A stretch of 64,000 nucleotides of DNA, from NCBI GenBank assembly GCA_022559985.1, contig JAFJTR010000028.1, positions 124,001-188,000 of the forward strand, read 5' to 3'. The stretch is from Parastagonospora avenae f. sp. tritici 18332-5. Its lineage: Eukaryota > Ascomycota > Dothideomycetes > Pleosporales > Phaeosphaeriaceae. The position numbers and the translations under genes are program-made. Shown here one piece after another: positions 1 to 9,231 of the stretch. Under the pieces are notes generated by a model, which was not told the DNA's origin, did no database searches, and saw nothing but the letters and a program-made list of their open reading frames with translations. The stretch's first letter is position 1. Each line of letters starts with the position of its first letter.

Positions 1-464
1 TTACCGCTGCGAGTAGAAGACCAAATCAAGCACGAAAAGCAGCTAGCGGCCCAAGTAGCTTCCGAATGTCCATGGACCCGGACGTAGGAGGCCGATCAGT
101 AAGAGAGCGAGACTCCAGCGCGCGGGAGGGCTCCAATGCCTCCAGGTCTCGCGCAGAGACTAGGGCGAACAGCGGGACACCCGCCCTTGTCATTCAAGAG
201 ACCGACGATGAAGATGAGGATACCAATGGAGATGCAGAAGCTTCCGACCCCGAAGTCTTGGAAGCTGGAGAAGACGACTCCGCCGAGGAAGATGGCAGCC
301 ATGCTAGCGATGCTGCTCCAGAAAGAGCAGGAGCAGCGCGACCTAGAATGAGGAAGTCGGCTCTTGTTGCGGTGAAGGAAGTCAAGAAGGCAAGGGGTGG
401 AGCGAGACCTGGTGCAGGTAGGAAAAGGAAGCGACCTCTCATCGTTAATAGCGAGGATGAGTGA
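1..464 (+). CDS. 3' end of an acidic nuclear-type protein (partial)
   Basis: The reading frame is open from the window edge (first full codon at base 3) to the TGA at 462-464, so only the C-terminus is visible, about 153 residues. It is Ser/Arg-rich, then strongly acidic (runs of D and E around the TDDEDED stretch), and ends in a basic tail with the motif GGARPGAGRKRKRP, which resembles an AT-hook or nuclear localisation signal. Such acidic-then-basic tails are common in chromatin and cohesin-type proteins, but no catalytic or named domain lies in the visible part and I do not assign a family. The ATG at 66 is internal, since coding sequence continues upstream without a stop. Confidence 0.6.
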   Translation, partial: TAASRRPNQARKAASGPSSFRMSMDPDVGGRSVRERDSSAREGSNASRSRAETRANSGTPALVIQETDDEDEDTNGDAEASDPEVLEAGEDDSAEEDGSHASDAAPERAGAARPRMRKSALVAVKEVKKARGGARPGAGRKRKRPLIVNSEDE

Positions 465-764
465 GCTCCTTCAAGCTGCACAGGTTTGAAGATTAGTCGT
501 TGTATTGATATTAATATAACCCTTGTTAGGGCTTCTACAGAAGTGATCCTGGCATACTACTATTTCAATGGCCTCTCTAGTGCATATCTCACAACGTTTG
601 AGTACCAATAGAGCGTAGGTATAGGCGTGAGCTACGAGAGTTGGTCGCCAGCTCTGTACTTTCACTTTCCACTACATTTCCCCCTCGCATATGTGATGCG
701 CTGTGATGGGGCAGCAGACGTGAAATCTCTTCTAGTCGTGGGGATGTATGTATAGCCACTGCGC
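465..764. other. Intergenic, convergent gene ends
   Basis: This stretch separates two convergent stop codons and serves as 3' flank for both. I see no coding signal, tRNA or repeat in it. Confidence 0.5.
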
Positions 765-1172
765 TCAAGGCGCCACCGTAACGAACGCCGTCATAGCCTT
801 GACAGCATCACCGTCATTCGCGCGCAGCAATTCAGTAGCTTTTTGTTTCGATACCTCGAGTTCCGCGACCTGTAATCAATCAGCTCCCACCCCAACACGC
901 CTCTCTAGAACATGCTGTCCACCCACCAGAAGATTCACATCCGCCGGCTCGACCTTGACCGTCTTCTTCTCCTCGCCCTTCTTATCCTTAATATCTAACC
1001 CCTTCATCGCCTTATCCAGCGCATTCTTATCCACCTCTTTCTTCGCGCCCGAGTCTTCTTGTACATCTAGCGTTGACAATGCTGCAGCGGCCTTGCGATC
1101 CTCGGCAGTGCCTGTGGGCGCGTGTGGGTCTGCGGCGCCCTCGTGGACATCGGCGGGCTGGGGCTCGGCCAT
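765..1172 (-). CDS. HYPK: HYPK-like NatA-associated protein with C-terminal UBA domain
   Basis: This is a two-exon gene. Exon 1 runs from the ATG at 1172 to 927, a 57-base GT-AG intron covers 926-870, and exon 2 runs 869-765. The product is 116 residues. The N-terminal two-thirds is Ala/Asp/Lys-rich and low complexity. The splice joins VNLL to VAELEVSKQKATELL, followed by RANDGDAVKAM, which is the UBA-like domain shared by HYPK and nascent polypeptide-associated complex alpha. Known HYPK proteins bind the ribosome-associated NatA N-terminal acetyltransferase and regulate it. The protein lacks a NAC domain, which argues against NAC alpha itself. The unspliced frame has no UBA, so the join is essential. 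Divergent to the DAHP synthase gene. Confidence 0.85.
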
Positions 1173-1831
1173 TGCGATGGGTGATGTGGGGCGAGGGGAG
1201 TGAATTGGTGTTATGGAGGTCGAGGAGGTAGACGAGAGTGAAAAGTAGGACATGCAATGGGTCAATGGCTGGGCGTGTAGACTGGAATGTGGGGTATGAC
1301 GACAGGTGGGTTTGCGGGTTGAGAAAGCGGTAATGCTGGCCAATCAGATAATAGAGTTGCCGTGATTGGTTGTACGTCGCGGCTTTTGCGAATGATTTTC
1401 CGGATGACTTGCACAAACTTAACTTCACCACTGTAGATCGAACGTAACAGACTACGCGAGTCTGTGACCTGGCCAATATACTTGGCTTACCTGTGGACCT
1501 CATCGCGTTCTCATAGTAAGTACTATCTCACCCACAGTCCTTTGACTTTACCAAAGCATTTCCTCCGCAAACAATTTTGCCGTTCTTTGAGTCATGTGTT
1601 TCGTTCTGTTATTGAACACCCATGTGGGCTGATCCTGGGCCGGCGCTCCAAATTAATATATTTGTGAGCATCGAACCAAGTGTCCTTCACGAGTGCAGAT
1701 ACAATAAAGTCTGTAGATATTGTTCTCTAACATTAACGCAGGGCACAAATGAACGTTGACGATACGGTTGGGAAATCAGACAAGAGACAGAAAATCTCGT
1801 ACCAGTTGCGAAAGCATTTAACGCCGAACAA
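1173..1831. other. Divergent promoter region between HYPK-like and DAHP synthase genes
   Basis: About 660 bases lie between two divergent starts. Short open frames here (for example 1749-1979) end at in-frame stops and overlap the first DAHP synthase intron in another frame. No RNA gene or repeat was seen. Confidence 0.5.
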
Positions 1832-3321
1832 ATGTCGAATCCAAACGCTCAGTCATCAGAGTGGTCGCCCTCGTGTTAGACATCGCATTCGGTTGATTTT
1901 CCAATTACTAACGTTTAATAGCGTGGCGCTCCAAACCTCTCAAGCAAATAGTCACCTACGAAGACCAGGAGGCAGCTGATGCTGCTTGCAAGAGACTGTC
2001 AGCACTTCCACCGATTGTCACTCCCAGCGAGATCGTACGCTTGAAGTCAAGTCTTCGCGATGCCGCACTCGGAAAGGCCTTCCTTCTGCAGGGCGGTGAC
2101 TGTGCAGAGCTTTTTTCCTACTGCGCGGACGAGCCCATCGATGCCAAGATGAAACTGCTTCTGCAAATGAGTCTGGTGTTGATTTGGGGCTCAAACAAGC
2201 CCGTCATCCGCATTGGACGCATAGCTGGCCAGTATGCAAAGCCCAGATCAAGCCCAATGGAGATGGTCAACGGCAAGGAGATTCCCAGCTTCAGAGGTGA
2301 TATCTTGAACGGCTACGACCCGGAGCATCGACGTGTAGACCCCGAGAGGCTGGTCAGTGCCTACTTCCATTCCGCAACGACATCGAACTACATCCGAGCC
2401 CAGCTGTCGAGTGGATTCGCGGACCTACACAACCCCTTGGACTGGGAACTGGGCCATGTGCGCGACCAGGGACTCCAATCAAAGTATTCCACCATCGTCA
2501 CGAGCATATCAGACTCACTTCGCTTCATGAAGACTATTGGCGCAGATACATCAGGGCAACTGCAAACTGTCGATCTCTTCACAAGCCACGAGGGTCTTGT
2601 GCTGGAGTATGAGCAGAGCTTGACAAGAAGGCTGAAGCACCCATTTGGGCACAAGCCATCACAGCCGTCCGCGGACGGAAAGGGCTGGTACAACACGTCA
2701 GCGCACTTCATCTGGATTGGTGACCGGACACGCCAGATTGAAGGCGGACATGTGGAGTACTTCCGAGGTATTGAGAACCCTATCGGTATCAAGGTCGGTC
2801 CTTCCATGAGGAACGATGAGCTAGTGGAGTTGCTGGATATTGTGAACCCTAACAAGGAGATTGGCAAGATAACGCTGATAACGCGATATGGAGCGGAGAA
2901 GGTGGAGTCGATGCTTGGTGCACATATCGAGGCTGTCAAGGCAAGTGGCCACGTTGTGGTGTGGCAGTGCGATCCCATGCATGGGTAAGTCAACAAAACA
3001 CTCTCTTGGATCTAGCTAACGTCATCTAGCAACACTCGAAGCACGCCAACAGGAATCAAGACGAGGTCTTTCAACAGCATCTTCTCTGAACTATCATCTG
3101 CACTCAAAATTCACAAGCAACATGGATCCTTCCTGGGTGGCATGCATCTTGAGCTCACGGGTGATGCCGTCACTGAATGTACCGGCGGAAGTGAAGGCCT
3201 CGTCGATGAGGACCTAAGTTTGAACTACACAACATACTGCGACCCAAGGTTGAACGAGAAGCAAGCGCTGGAATTGGCTTTCCTAGTCGCGGGACACTAT
3301 CGCGCAGACGAGGATCTGTGA
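1832..3321 (+). CDS. Class II (plant-type) DAHP synthase, first step of the shikimate pathway
   Basis: Three exons: 1832-1874, 1922-2984 and 3030-3321, with introns of 47 and 45 bases. The product is 465 residues, the usual size for class II enzymes. It condenses phosphoenolpyruvate and erythrose 4-phosphate to DAHP, feeding aromatic amino acid synthesis. Family signatures include SSWRSKP at the N-terminus (recovered only after splicing), LLQGGDCAE, RIGRIAGQYAKPRS, SAYFHSATTSNYIRA, FIWIGDRTRQIEGGHVEY, VVVWQCDPMHG joined to NTRSTPTGIKTR, and the C-terminal GGMHLELTGDAVTECTGG with metal-binding Cys, His and Glu positions. The CTAAC branch signal sits just before the first 3' splice site. Fungi also carry class I feedback-regulated isozymes, so this may be a second isozyme. 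Confidence 0.93.
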
Positions 3322-3577
3322 GGGCGGACGAACGGCGCACTTAATCAAAAGCAGTAGAGTAACAACACGAAATATGATGTATCCACCACTCAAGAGGGCT
3401 GTTGAACCTCATGCGAAATCTGTTGAGTATCTTAGTGTTCGCTATCTTTGCACGCATTTAGGTGGCCGCCGTTGCGGGCAAACGCACGGACAATTATACA
3501 TGACGAAACCACCAAAAGTCGTGTTGGTACATCTCAACAACCAGAGAAGCCCCACAGCATAACCACCAATTGCGGCC

Positions 3578-4258
3578 ATGGGTAACTCAGCGTCAAAGGC
3601 CGGCAAGGCAGCTACGAGCACTGTGCGTAAATACCCCACGAGGTCCCCTCAAAGCGCAACGACCCGCATCCCAGCGACCTCTCCTCCGAGCGCTCCGAAG
3701 GCTCCCGCCGCAGGACCGACAGTACACCCACCTGTCCAGGCAACTGAGACAAGGACCCAAGGTACGTTCGCTCATCAACACCAGACGCAAGAAAGAGGCT
3801 TTGGGCTAATGGGGTCTTTTACAGCTATCGAGCAAGATGCAAAGGATCCTGCGCTGGCCTCGCGGCTCTCTCAGTTAGGAGCAGTACAACCTAACCCTCA
3901 CTACTCGCCCACCTCTACCTCGCAGTTCGATCCCCAGCGGAACCGGTCGAACAATGAGCCGTCTGATATGATGCAAGCGCCCCCAGCATCTGCTTTCCCA
4001 GACCCGCGCAACAACCCCGTGCTACGAGTCCTTGAAGCGAGACAGCGCATATCTGACCTAGCTGATGATGAGCTGAGGAATGTTGGCCGCAAGACCTTCG
4101 CTGGGCTGACATATGCTGATGCTGGCGTCATCACGTTGGCGTTGATGCGACAGTCTAGAGGCGAACCAGAGAGCAGGATTGAACAGGCGCTGAATATCAA
4201 GAAAGGGAGACTGAGCGTGCTGGGGCAAGGCATAGTAGGCCCAATACAGATGGGATAA
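3578..4258 (+). CDS. Fungal protein with N-myristoylation-type start (MGNSASK)
   Basis: Two exons, 3578-3761 and 3825-4258, give 205 residues. The 63-base intron is a multiple of three with no stop, so an unspliced reading is also open. Clear GTACGT and TTTTACAG ends and the better flow after splicing (TQ to AIEQD) favour the intron. The start Met-Gly-Asn-Ser-Ala-Ser-Lys fits an N-myristoylation signal. A Pro/Thr/Ser-rich segment follows, then a helical C-terminal part with LADDELRNVGRKTFAGLTY and a basic end. No known domain is recognised and I assign no function. Membrane attachment by the lipid is an inference from the N-terminus alone. Confidence 0.75.
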   Translation: MGNSASKAGKAATSTVRKYPTRSPQSATTRIPATSPPSAPKAPAAGPTVHPPVQATETRTQGTFAHQHQTQERGFGLMGSFTAIEQDAKDPALASRLSQLGAVQPNPHYSPTSTSQFDPQRNRSNNEPSDMMQAPPASAFPDPRNNPVLRVLEARQRISDLADDELRNVGRKTFAGLTYADAGVITLALMRQSRGEPESRIEQALNIKKGRLSVLGQGIVGPIQMG

Positions 4259-4441
4259 GGTGGAGATATCGAAGAAGTTCTTCGAGTGGATTCTATTGCT
4301 ACACTGCATACAATACGTTGAGGTCATGCGACAACCCTATGGACCCATTCGTCCTACCAGCCAAGGCGATGCAAACCGTTTCCGTTACCCATGTCGTTAC
4401 CGAACGCCGAACCAATGCATAGAAGAACGAACACCACAGCC

Positions 4442-5067
4442 TCAGCACTCGGCCTGCTGCTCGTTGATGAAGTTGTTGAGCGCCTCCAGGGCGTGCTTCA
4501 AACCCTCCTGACTGACTTCGAGTCCGTCTTGCGCCATCTCGTCCTCGCCGATTTTGATTAGGCCGTCCATCCTAGATCGACCGGGTCGCAACGACTTTGC
4601 GCCTTTCCAACGCGCCTTAAGCGTTTGCTTGAACGAAGGGGCCTCGGCTTCGATGTCTGGGTCGACCTCCTTGCTCTCGTGCAGGACCGTCAGAGCATTC
4701 AACACATTGAGGAATATACTAGTAGGAGATGAGCATTGTCACATGGCTAAACAGCATTCACGTGCTTGGCATACCTCTGTGTTAATTGGACGTCATGCTC
4801 CCACTCATACGCGACATTCGTGAAGCTGTTACCCCGCGCAACGACATCCAGGAACATGAACAGGCTCTCTTCGATGCTGATATTCGATGATAGTTGCGAT
4901 GCGACGTGCTCAATGATCCAGTCGGCGAGCTCAAAGAAGGTCTTTTGGTCGAGGTGGCAGAAGTCGTAGAACCGGTCGGGAATAGTGAAGAGTAAGCTAA
5001 TAGCTCGCCGCGCACCGGGACTCTCAATGCCCTCCATGCTAGAATGGGAACTCGAACTCGCACTCAT
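4442..5067 (-). CDS. Protein resembling the N-terminal helical domain of Harbinger-type transposases, no nuclease domain
   Basis: Exon 1 is 5067-4775 and exon 2 is 4718-4442, with a 56-base intron ending in ACTAG. The product is 189 residues. The middle reads FFELADWIIEHV, ISIEESLFMFLDVVARG and a splice-joined SIFLNVLNALTVLHE, matching the helical pattern that precedes the DDE nuclease in Harbinger/HARBI1-like and related fungal transposase proteins. The DDE nuclease is absent. The rest is a basic stretch (LKARWKGAKSLRPGRSR) and an acidic helical tail. It could be a domesticated DNA-binding domain or a 5' remnant. Two intact exons and a clean stop favour a functional gene. The family link rests on motif resemblance only. 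Confidence 0.6.
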
Positions 5068-5976
5068 GGCTGTGTGTTTGTGAATGTCCGGAGTGAATGT
5101 GGTTGGCGTTTTGGCCGTCGGCGCGACACAAGCGTCAGATCGTGTGTCCGTCAGTCAGGTGAGACAATCTAGTCCGGCCTCCGATCAGGCACTGTAACAA
5201 AGCCGCTTCAGTAGAGTGAACAAAGGCGTAGTGTTTTCAGTAAAGTTTTTCCGTAATGAGTGATAGTGATAGTGAAGAGGATGTCCGTCCAATGTACAAG
5301 TTTTGCCTGGCATTAAAGGCTGAAAGGGCAAGTGAAGCGCACTTTGTTCCTGGCGTGGGGCCGTGATCCCGTTTCCAAAGTCACCAGCTAGACGGAGAAA
5401 GCATGTGAAAGTGCACGGGCGCCGGAGCTTATGACATCAGCAACGTGCATCGCGCATTCCGAGGGAAGCACGCACAGAAGAATGCGTGGTCAGACAGGGA
5501 TGATGCGGGAGATAGTCATCATGACTGAGATCTTTATTTCTTCTTTGTCGTTGATCGATGCGAACGTTGCGATACGATGCCATACCTCGAGACGCATCTA
5601 AGGTGACGCGGAAAACGGGGCTAAAAGTGGAAGGTGGACCACCAACAATCCCTCGCCAAATCGTCGCGCCCAGGACGAGCTGTGGATCCCCGACATCGAT
5701 CACATCAGGGAACTAAACTTTGTATCATGACGAACTTCGTTCTTCTTTAATCGAGATGTCGGCGGCTGCGAATTGGATCTGGCTCGCCCAATTGCTGGGT
5801 CGCCGTGCAAGGATCGCGTCTGGATTGGGACGGCGGAGTTCCACTACCCTGCATAGTGCTGACTCAGATGAACTCAAACGAGATGCGCAGCACGAGGACA
5901 CAATCAGTTTGAGCTGCTGAGTATTTGAAATCTAGACATCGCTCGTCGCAACAGGCATTCCAACTTTGATACCGCC
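5068..5976. other. Divergent intergenic region
   Basis: About 900 bases lie between the transposase-like gene and the Zn2Cys6 gene. Frames such as 5720-5920 have weak starts and no recognisable content. No repeat or RNA gene seen. Confidence 0.45.
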
Positions 5977-7188
5977 ATGCTAGGATATATCTCGAGCACG
6001 CGCAAGAAGAGCTGCTTCGGCTGCGTGAAAGCTAAAAGACGCTGCGATCTAGGGTACCCATCCTGTAAACGGTGCGGAGTCAAAGGCTACGACTGCAAGT
6101 ATCCAAACGCTTCCCCGCGCGAGAACTCTAGAGAGTCCGGAGCTGTGCCCGCTGAGGTGGTCATCCGTCAATCGACGCCGGACCTGGGACAGCCTTTAGC
6201 TAGCGCTGTCAGTAGCTGTGCCGAACCGTCGTTCATCAACATCAGCACGTGCGATGCAACTCTCGATCCACTGCTGTTCCAGACGAGTGACTCCAGTGGC
6301 TCGGGTTCAAGTCCAGAAAGTTTTGAAGAATTCACATTTCACGATGATTGGGATCTGGAGGCACCACGGCACATGCCTCGAGCCCCCTTGATGCGAATGC
6401 TATTACCAGAAATAGTCGTCCCGACGTTTCTCAGCCAGGCTCAAACGCAGTTCGTAATATACAGCCTACAGACCTTCGTTTCCGTTGTAGCGTATGAAGG
6501 CTCTACGGCTTTCCTCCACAAAGACCTCTACGAATCCAGCGAGCCTGAAGCCATACAAGACTGCGTCGCCATATCCGCCTTGTACATGAGCAAATCCGCA
6601 CGCAACCAACGCATCCTAGCAAACACCATTGCAACCAAAATCTCCGCCCTGATCCGCGAATCCCAGACCTGGACGCTGACGCAACATCTCGCCGCCGTAC
6701 AAGCCATGATCATCTACCAAATCATCCGCCTGTATGACCCCGACCTCAATCTCCAACAACAAGCCGAATCCCATCTCCCCCTGCTCGAACACTGGTCTGC
6801 CACGCTGTGGAAACGCGCATTCGCCGAGCCGCAATCCTTCACTTCGGACTATGCATCCTGGGTCTTCCACGAGTCCCTTCGCCGCACAATCATGATCTCC
6901 GTCTTCGTGCGGTGCGGGTATTCATGTCTCACGCGCGGCGGGCTGGCCAGTCAAGTCCCCGTGGTGGCTCGATTGCCGCTGACGAAGGATCTCGGCGCGT
7001 GGAATTGCAGCAGGGAAGAGTGGGATGTGCGGCCTGTGGGGTGGCTGGGCGAGGAGGAGAGTTTGATGAGTTATGGCGAGTTTGGGACGTTATGGAGTGT
7101 GGATAGGGATGTGAGCGAGTTGGATGCGTTTGGGAGGTTGCTGATTGCGGCGTGTAGGGGGAAGGATGATGAGAGGTTGTTGGCGTGA
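5977..7188 (+). CDS. Zn2Cys6 transcription factor
   Basis: An intronless 403-residue gene. The Zn2Cys6 binuclear cluster spans residues 13-40 (CFGC, KRRC, SCKRC, then C40; spacing C-x2-C-x6-C-x6-C-x2-C-x6-C), the DNA-binding domain of Gal4-type fungal regulators. A Ser-rich linker follows, then a helical region from about residue 140 (LPEIVVPTFLSQAQTQFVIY) typical of short fungal regulators with a C-terminal transcription-factor domain 2. The length is at the low end for this class. Target genes cannot be read from the sequence; the neighbours give no pathway context. Confidence 0.9.
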   Translation: MLGYISSTRKKSCFGCVKAKRRCDLGYPSCKRCGVKGYDCKYPNASPRENSRESGAVPAEVVIRQSTPDLGQPLASAVSSCAEPSFINISTCDATLDPLLFQTSDSSGSGSSPESFEEFTFHDDWDLEAPRHMPRAPLMRMLLPEIVVPTFLSQAQTQFVIYSLQTFVSVVAYEGSTAFLHKDLYESSEPEAIQDCVAISALYMSKSARNQRILANTIATKISALIRESQTWTLTQHLAAVQAMIIYQIIRLYDPDLNLQQQAESHLPLLEHWSATLWKRAFAEPQSFTSDYASWVFHESLRRTIMISVFVRCGYSCLTRGGLASQVPVVARLPLTKDLGAWNCSREEWDVRPVGWLGEEESLMSYGEFGTLWSVDRDVSELDAFGRLLIAACRGKDDERLLA

Positions 7189-7292
7189 GGAGAAATTAAC
7201 GTGGAGAGGTGGTCTTTGGGAACTGTAAGAGGATGGATGACACGAGCTTGTTGGTATCATGATAAGCTGATATGAAGAAGTGGGTTCTGGAA

Positions 7293-7383
7293 CTACAAGA
7301 GGTACTTGGATACCATGCCCAAGAAGTCGGTTACGAAATCGCCGCCGTCTTCGAGGAGAAGCATGAAGTCTTCGTGCTTTCCG
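7293..7383 (-). repeat. Diverged duplicate of the tail of the neighbouring BTB gene
   Basis: On the minus strand this encodes GKHEDFMLLLEDGGDFV followed by TDFLGMVSKYLL and a stop. It aligns base for base with the end of the BTB pseudogene at 7444-7533 (shared GGATACCA, TCGCCGCC and CGTGCTT blocks on the + strand). It is an orphan C-terminal fragment of a BTB-family gene, left by local duplication or by loss of a second gene body. Confidence 0.6.
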
Positions 7384-7443
7384 ACAATGCGGTGAGGAGA
7401 AAAAGAGAAATCGAAACATTTGGGCTCGCCCTGTCACTCCGTC

Positions 7444-8348
7444 TCAAAGCCAGAATGCGGATACCACACCCCAGAAATCCGTCACGAACTCGCCGCCTTC
7501 CTCCAAGAGTATTTTAAATCCGCGTGCTTGCTGATGGCATCCACTTCGGAAGCCATATACTCCACGACCAGACGCCTCAGCTCATCCATTCCACTCGCTT
7601 CGGATCGGTCCAAACCATGTTCGTACGCATAACGTACCAGCTTGATGACATCTCCGATGCGTTCGGGGTACAATTGGAATGCCAGCAGAGTTTTCTGCAA
7701 CTTATGGAGAGCTGAATTCTTCAGTGGGTGTACCAAGCGCAAGTCGGCGAAGGAATAGAGACGGGCGTGCGCGAGGAACACTGGAGTAAAGTCCCCATGC
7801 GCTGCTGAGTTCGGCTTGATCTGAACTTCTTCAATCAAAAGTGTATTGGGCGCACCGTCTTCAAGATAATTGCGCAGTCGAAAGTCGAATACCGGTGGAG
7901 GGACTGTCTCGTCTCGCTTCTTCTTCTTCTTTCGCGATGCCGGGACTCAAAAATGTATTGAGAACGGATCTTCTGAAGGCGATATATCTTCGACTTCGAT
8001 CGGTGGAGCGCGCTCCTCTGCTGGTGGCCATTCCACCAGTGCAGACTCGTTCTGATGCTCAGCAACATACGCATAATCGATCGTCGGAGGTGGCACGGAA
8101 TAGCCGCGCCGATATGCATATTCCAAGAACCTCACGAAGTCACCCGGATCGACATCCTTGAGCTCAGCGGAGCGCGTATTGGCTTCGAGCAGATTTCCAT
8201 TCACAAGTGCTCTAAAGGGATCAGATGTGGCAGCAACAGCGGTTGAATGCACTGCGAAAGGCTTCCTTTCTTGGCCCCCGTAAAAGGTGAAAAGATCAGA
8301 CTGGAAGAGTGTGTAAATTTTTAGGACGTGCTCATGAATAATTATCAT
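7444..8348 (-). pseudogene. Decayed BTB/POZ-domain protein gene
   Basis: The first part (from an ATG at 8348) encodes a fungal BTB domain: SDLFTFYGGQERKPFAVHS, TSDPFRALVNG and GDFVRFLEYAYRRGY. An in-frame TGA at 7949-7947 interrupts it. The same frame then continues with VPASRKKKKKRDETVPPP, the basic linker usual in this family, and with FLAHARLYSFADLR and VIKLVRYAYEHG, the conserved C-terminal half. Near the end a one-base deletion relative to the duplicate tail shifts the frame; the expected ILLEEGGEFVTDF is readable only in the next frame, closing at 7446-7444. One stop plus one frameshift suggest a pseudogene. An unusual intron hiding the stop is less likely because no splice pair of normal size fits. 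Confidence 0.65.
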
Positions 8349-8378
8349 TTTCAGGGCGCTTACTCTGCATACGAGCAA

Positions 8379-9231
8379 TGTGGGAGCGGCTCAGTCTTTT
8401 TTGTGAGTTAGATGCAATGAAGCCAGGAGCTCAGCTGGATCAGCTGCGTATACATACAGACGATTCTCAGTAGCAATGCACTCAGATAAAGCAAGCAAGC
8501 GGGGTTGTACAACAGATGCATGTTCTCATCGTATGCTACTGGCTGTTGATGTGCCACCACTGCTTCCCGCCACCCGGCGACAGCATTGCATATGCACTTC
8601 GCCCCGAACAGGCGACGAGAAGTATTGATCTCTCATCAGCAGCAGTAGAATTTCCCAGCTAGAGCGCTCATTCTGACTATGCAACGAAGTGAACATTGTC
8701 TACTTGGTGTAGTAAACTGGGTAGTCGCGAATCCTAGGGCACCCACAAGCGAGCCGGTTCCCACCCGCGCCTCCCATCCACAAAACCGGCTTCCCTCCAA
8801 CCACTGCGTCATGGTGTCACAGCCATCTGTTCCCGCCCCAGCGCGCGGGACGTTTGCGCAAGGGCACTCCATGCGAGCTCGATAGCCGTTGGGTGATGAG
8901 CCGCAAGGATGTGCGCGCCCATCACGTCACTTCGAGGGTCTGGATGTATAGGTCTTGCCTCCGTTTCCTGGGAGAGGTTGTGCCAACTTTGTACATTCGC
9001 GAACGAACGAAGCAACAAGATTAGAACCCTTCTTGCATATATCATTCGTATCCACTTTACTCTCTTGTGAGAAGTGTGATTATCTATCTCGTCAATACGG
9101 CGCCGCAAATTCCTACGCGCCGTGCGCTTGCCGGCTTAGCTGTTGTTTCTGTGCTTTCGGCTATTGAGAGACAGCAGAAGAACAAGAGAAACAAGACACA
9201 GGGAAAAGAACTGGACCTCGAAGTGGAAGAT
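8379..9231. other. Intergenic
   Basis: About 850 bases between the BTB pseudogene and the DUF1989 gene. Small frames are mutually overlapping and unremarkable. The frame of the DUF1989 gene is open back to 9067 but only from a GTG, so I do not count that as coding. Confidence 0.4.

Noticed and set aside
9067..9231. Upstream extension of the DUF1989 gene
   Set aside because: Begins only with GTG; the first ATG in frame is 9232, directly before the conserved domain start.
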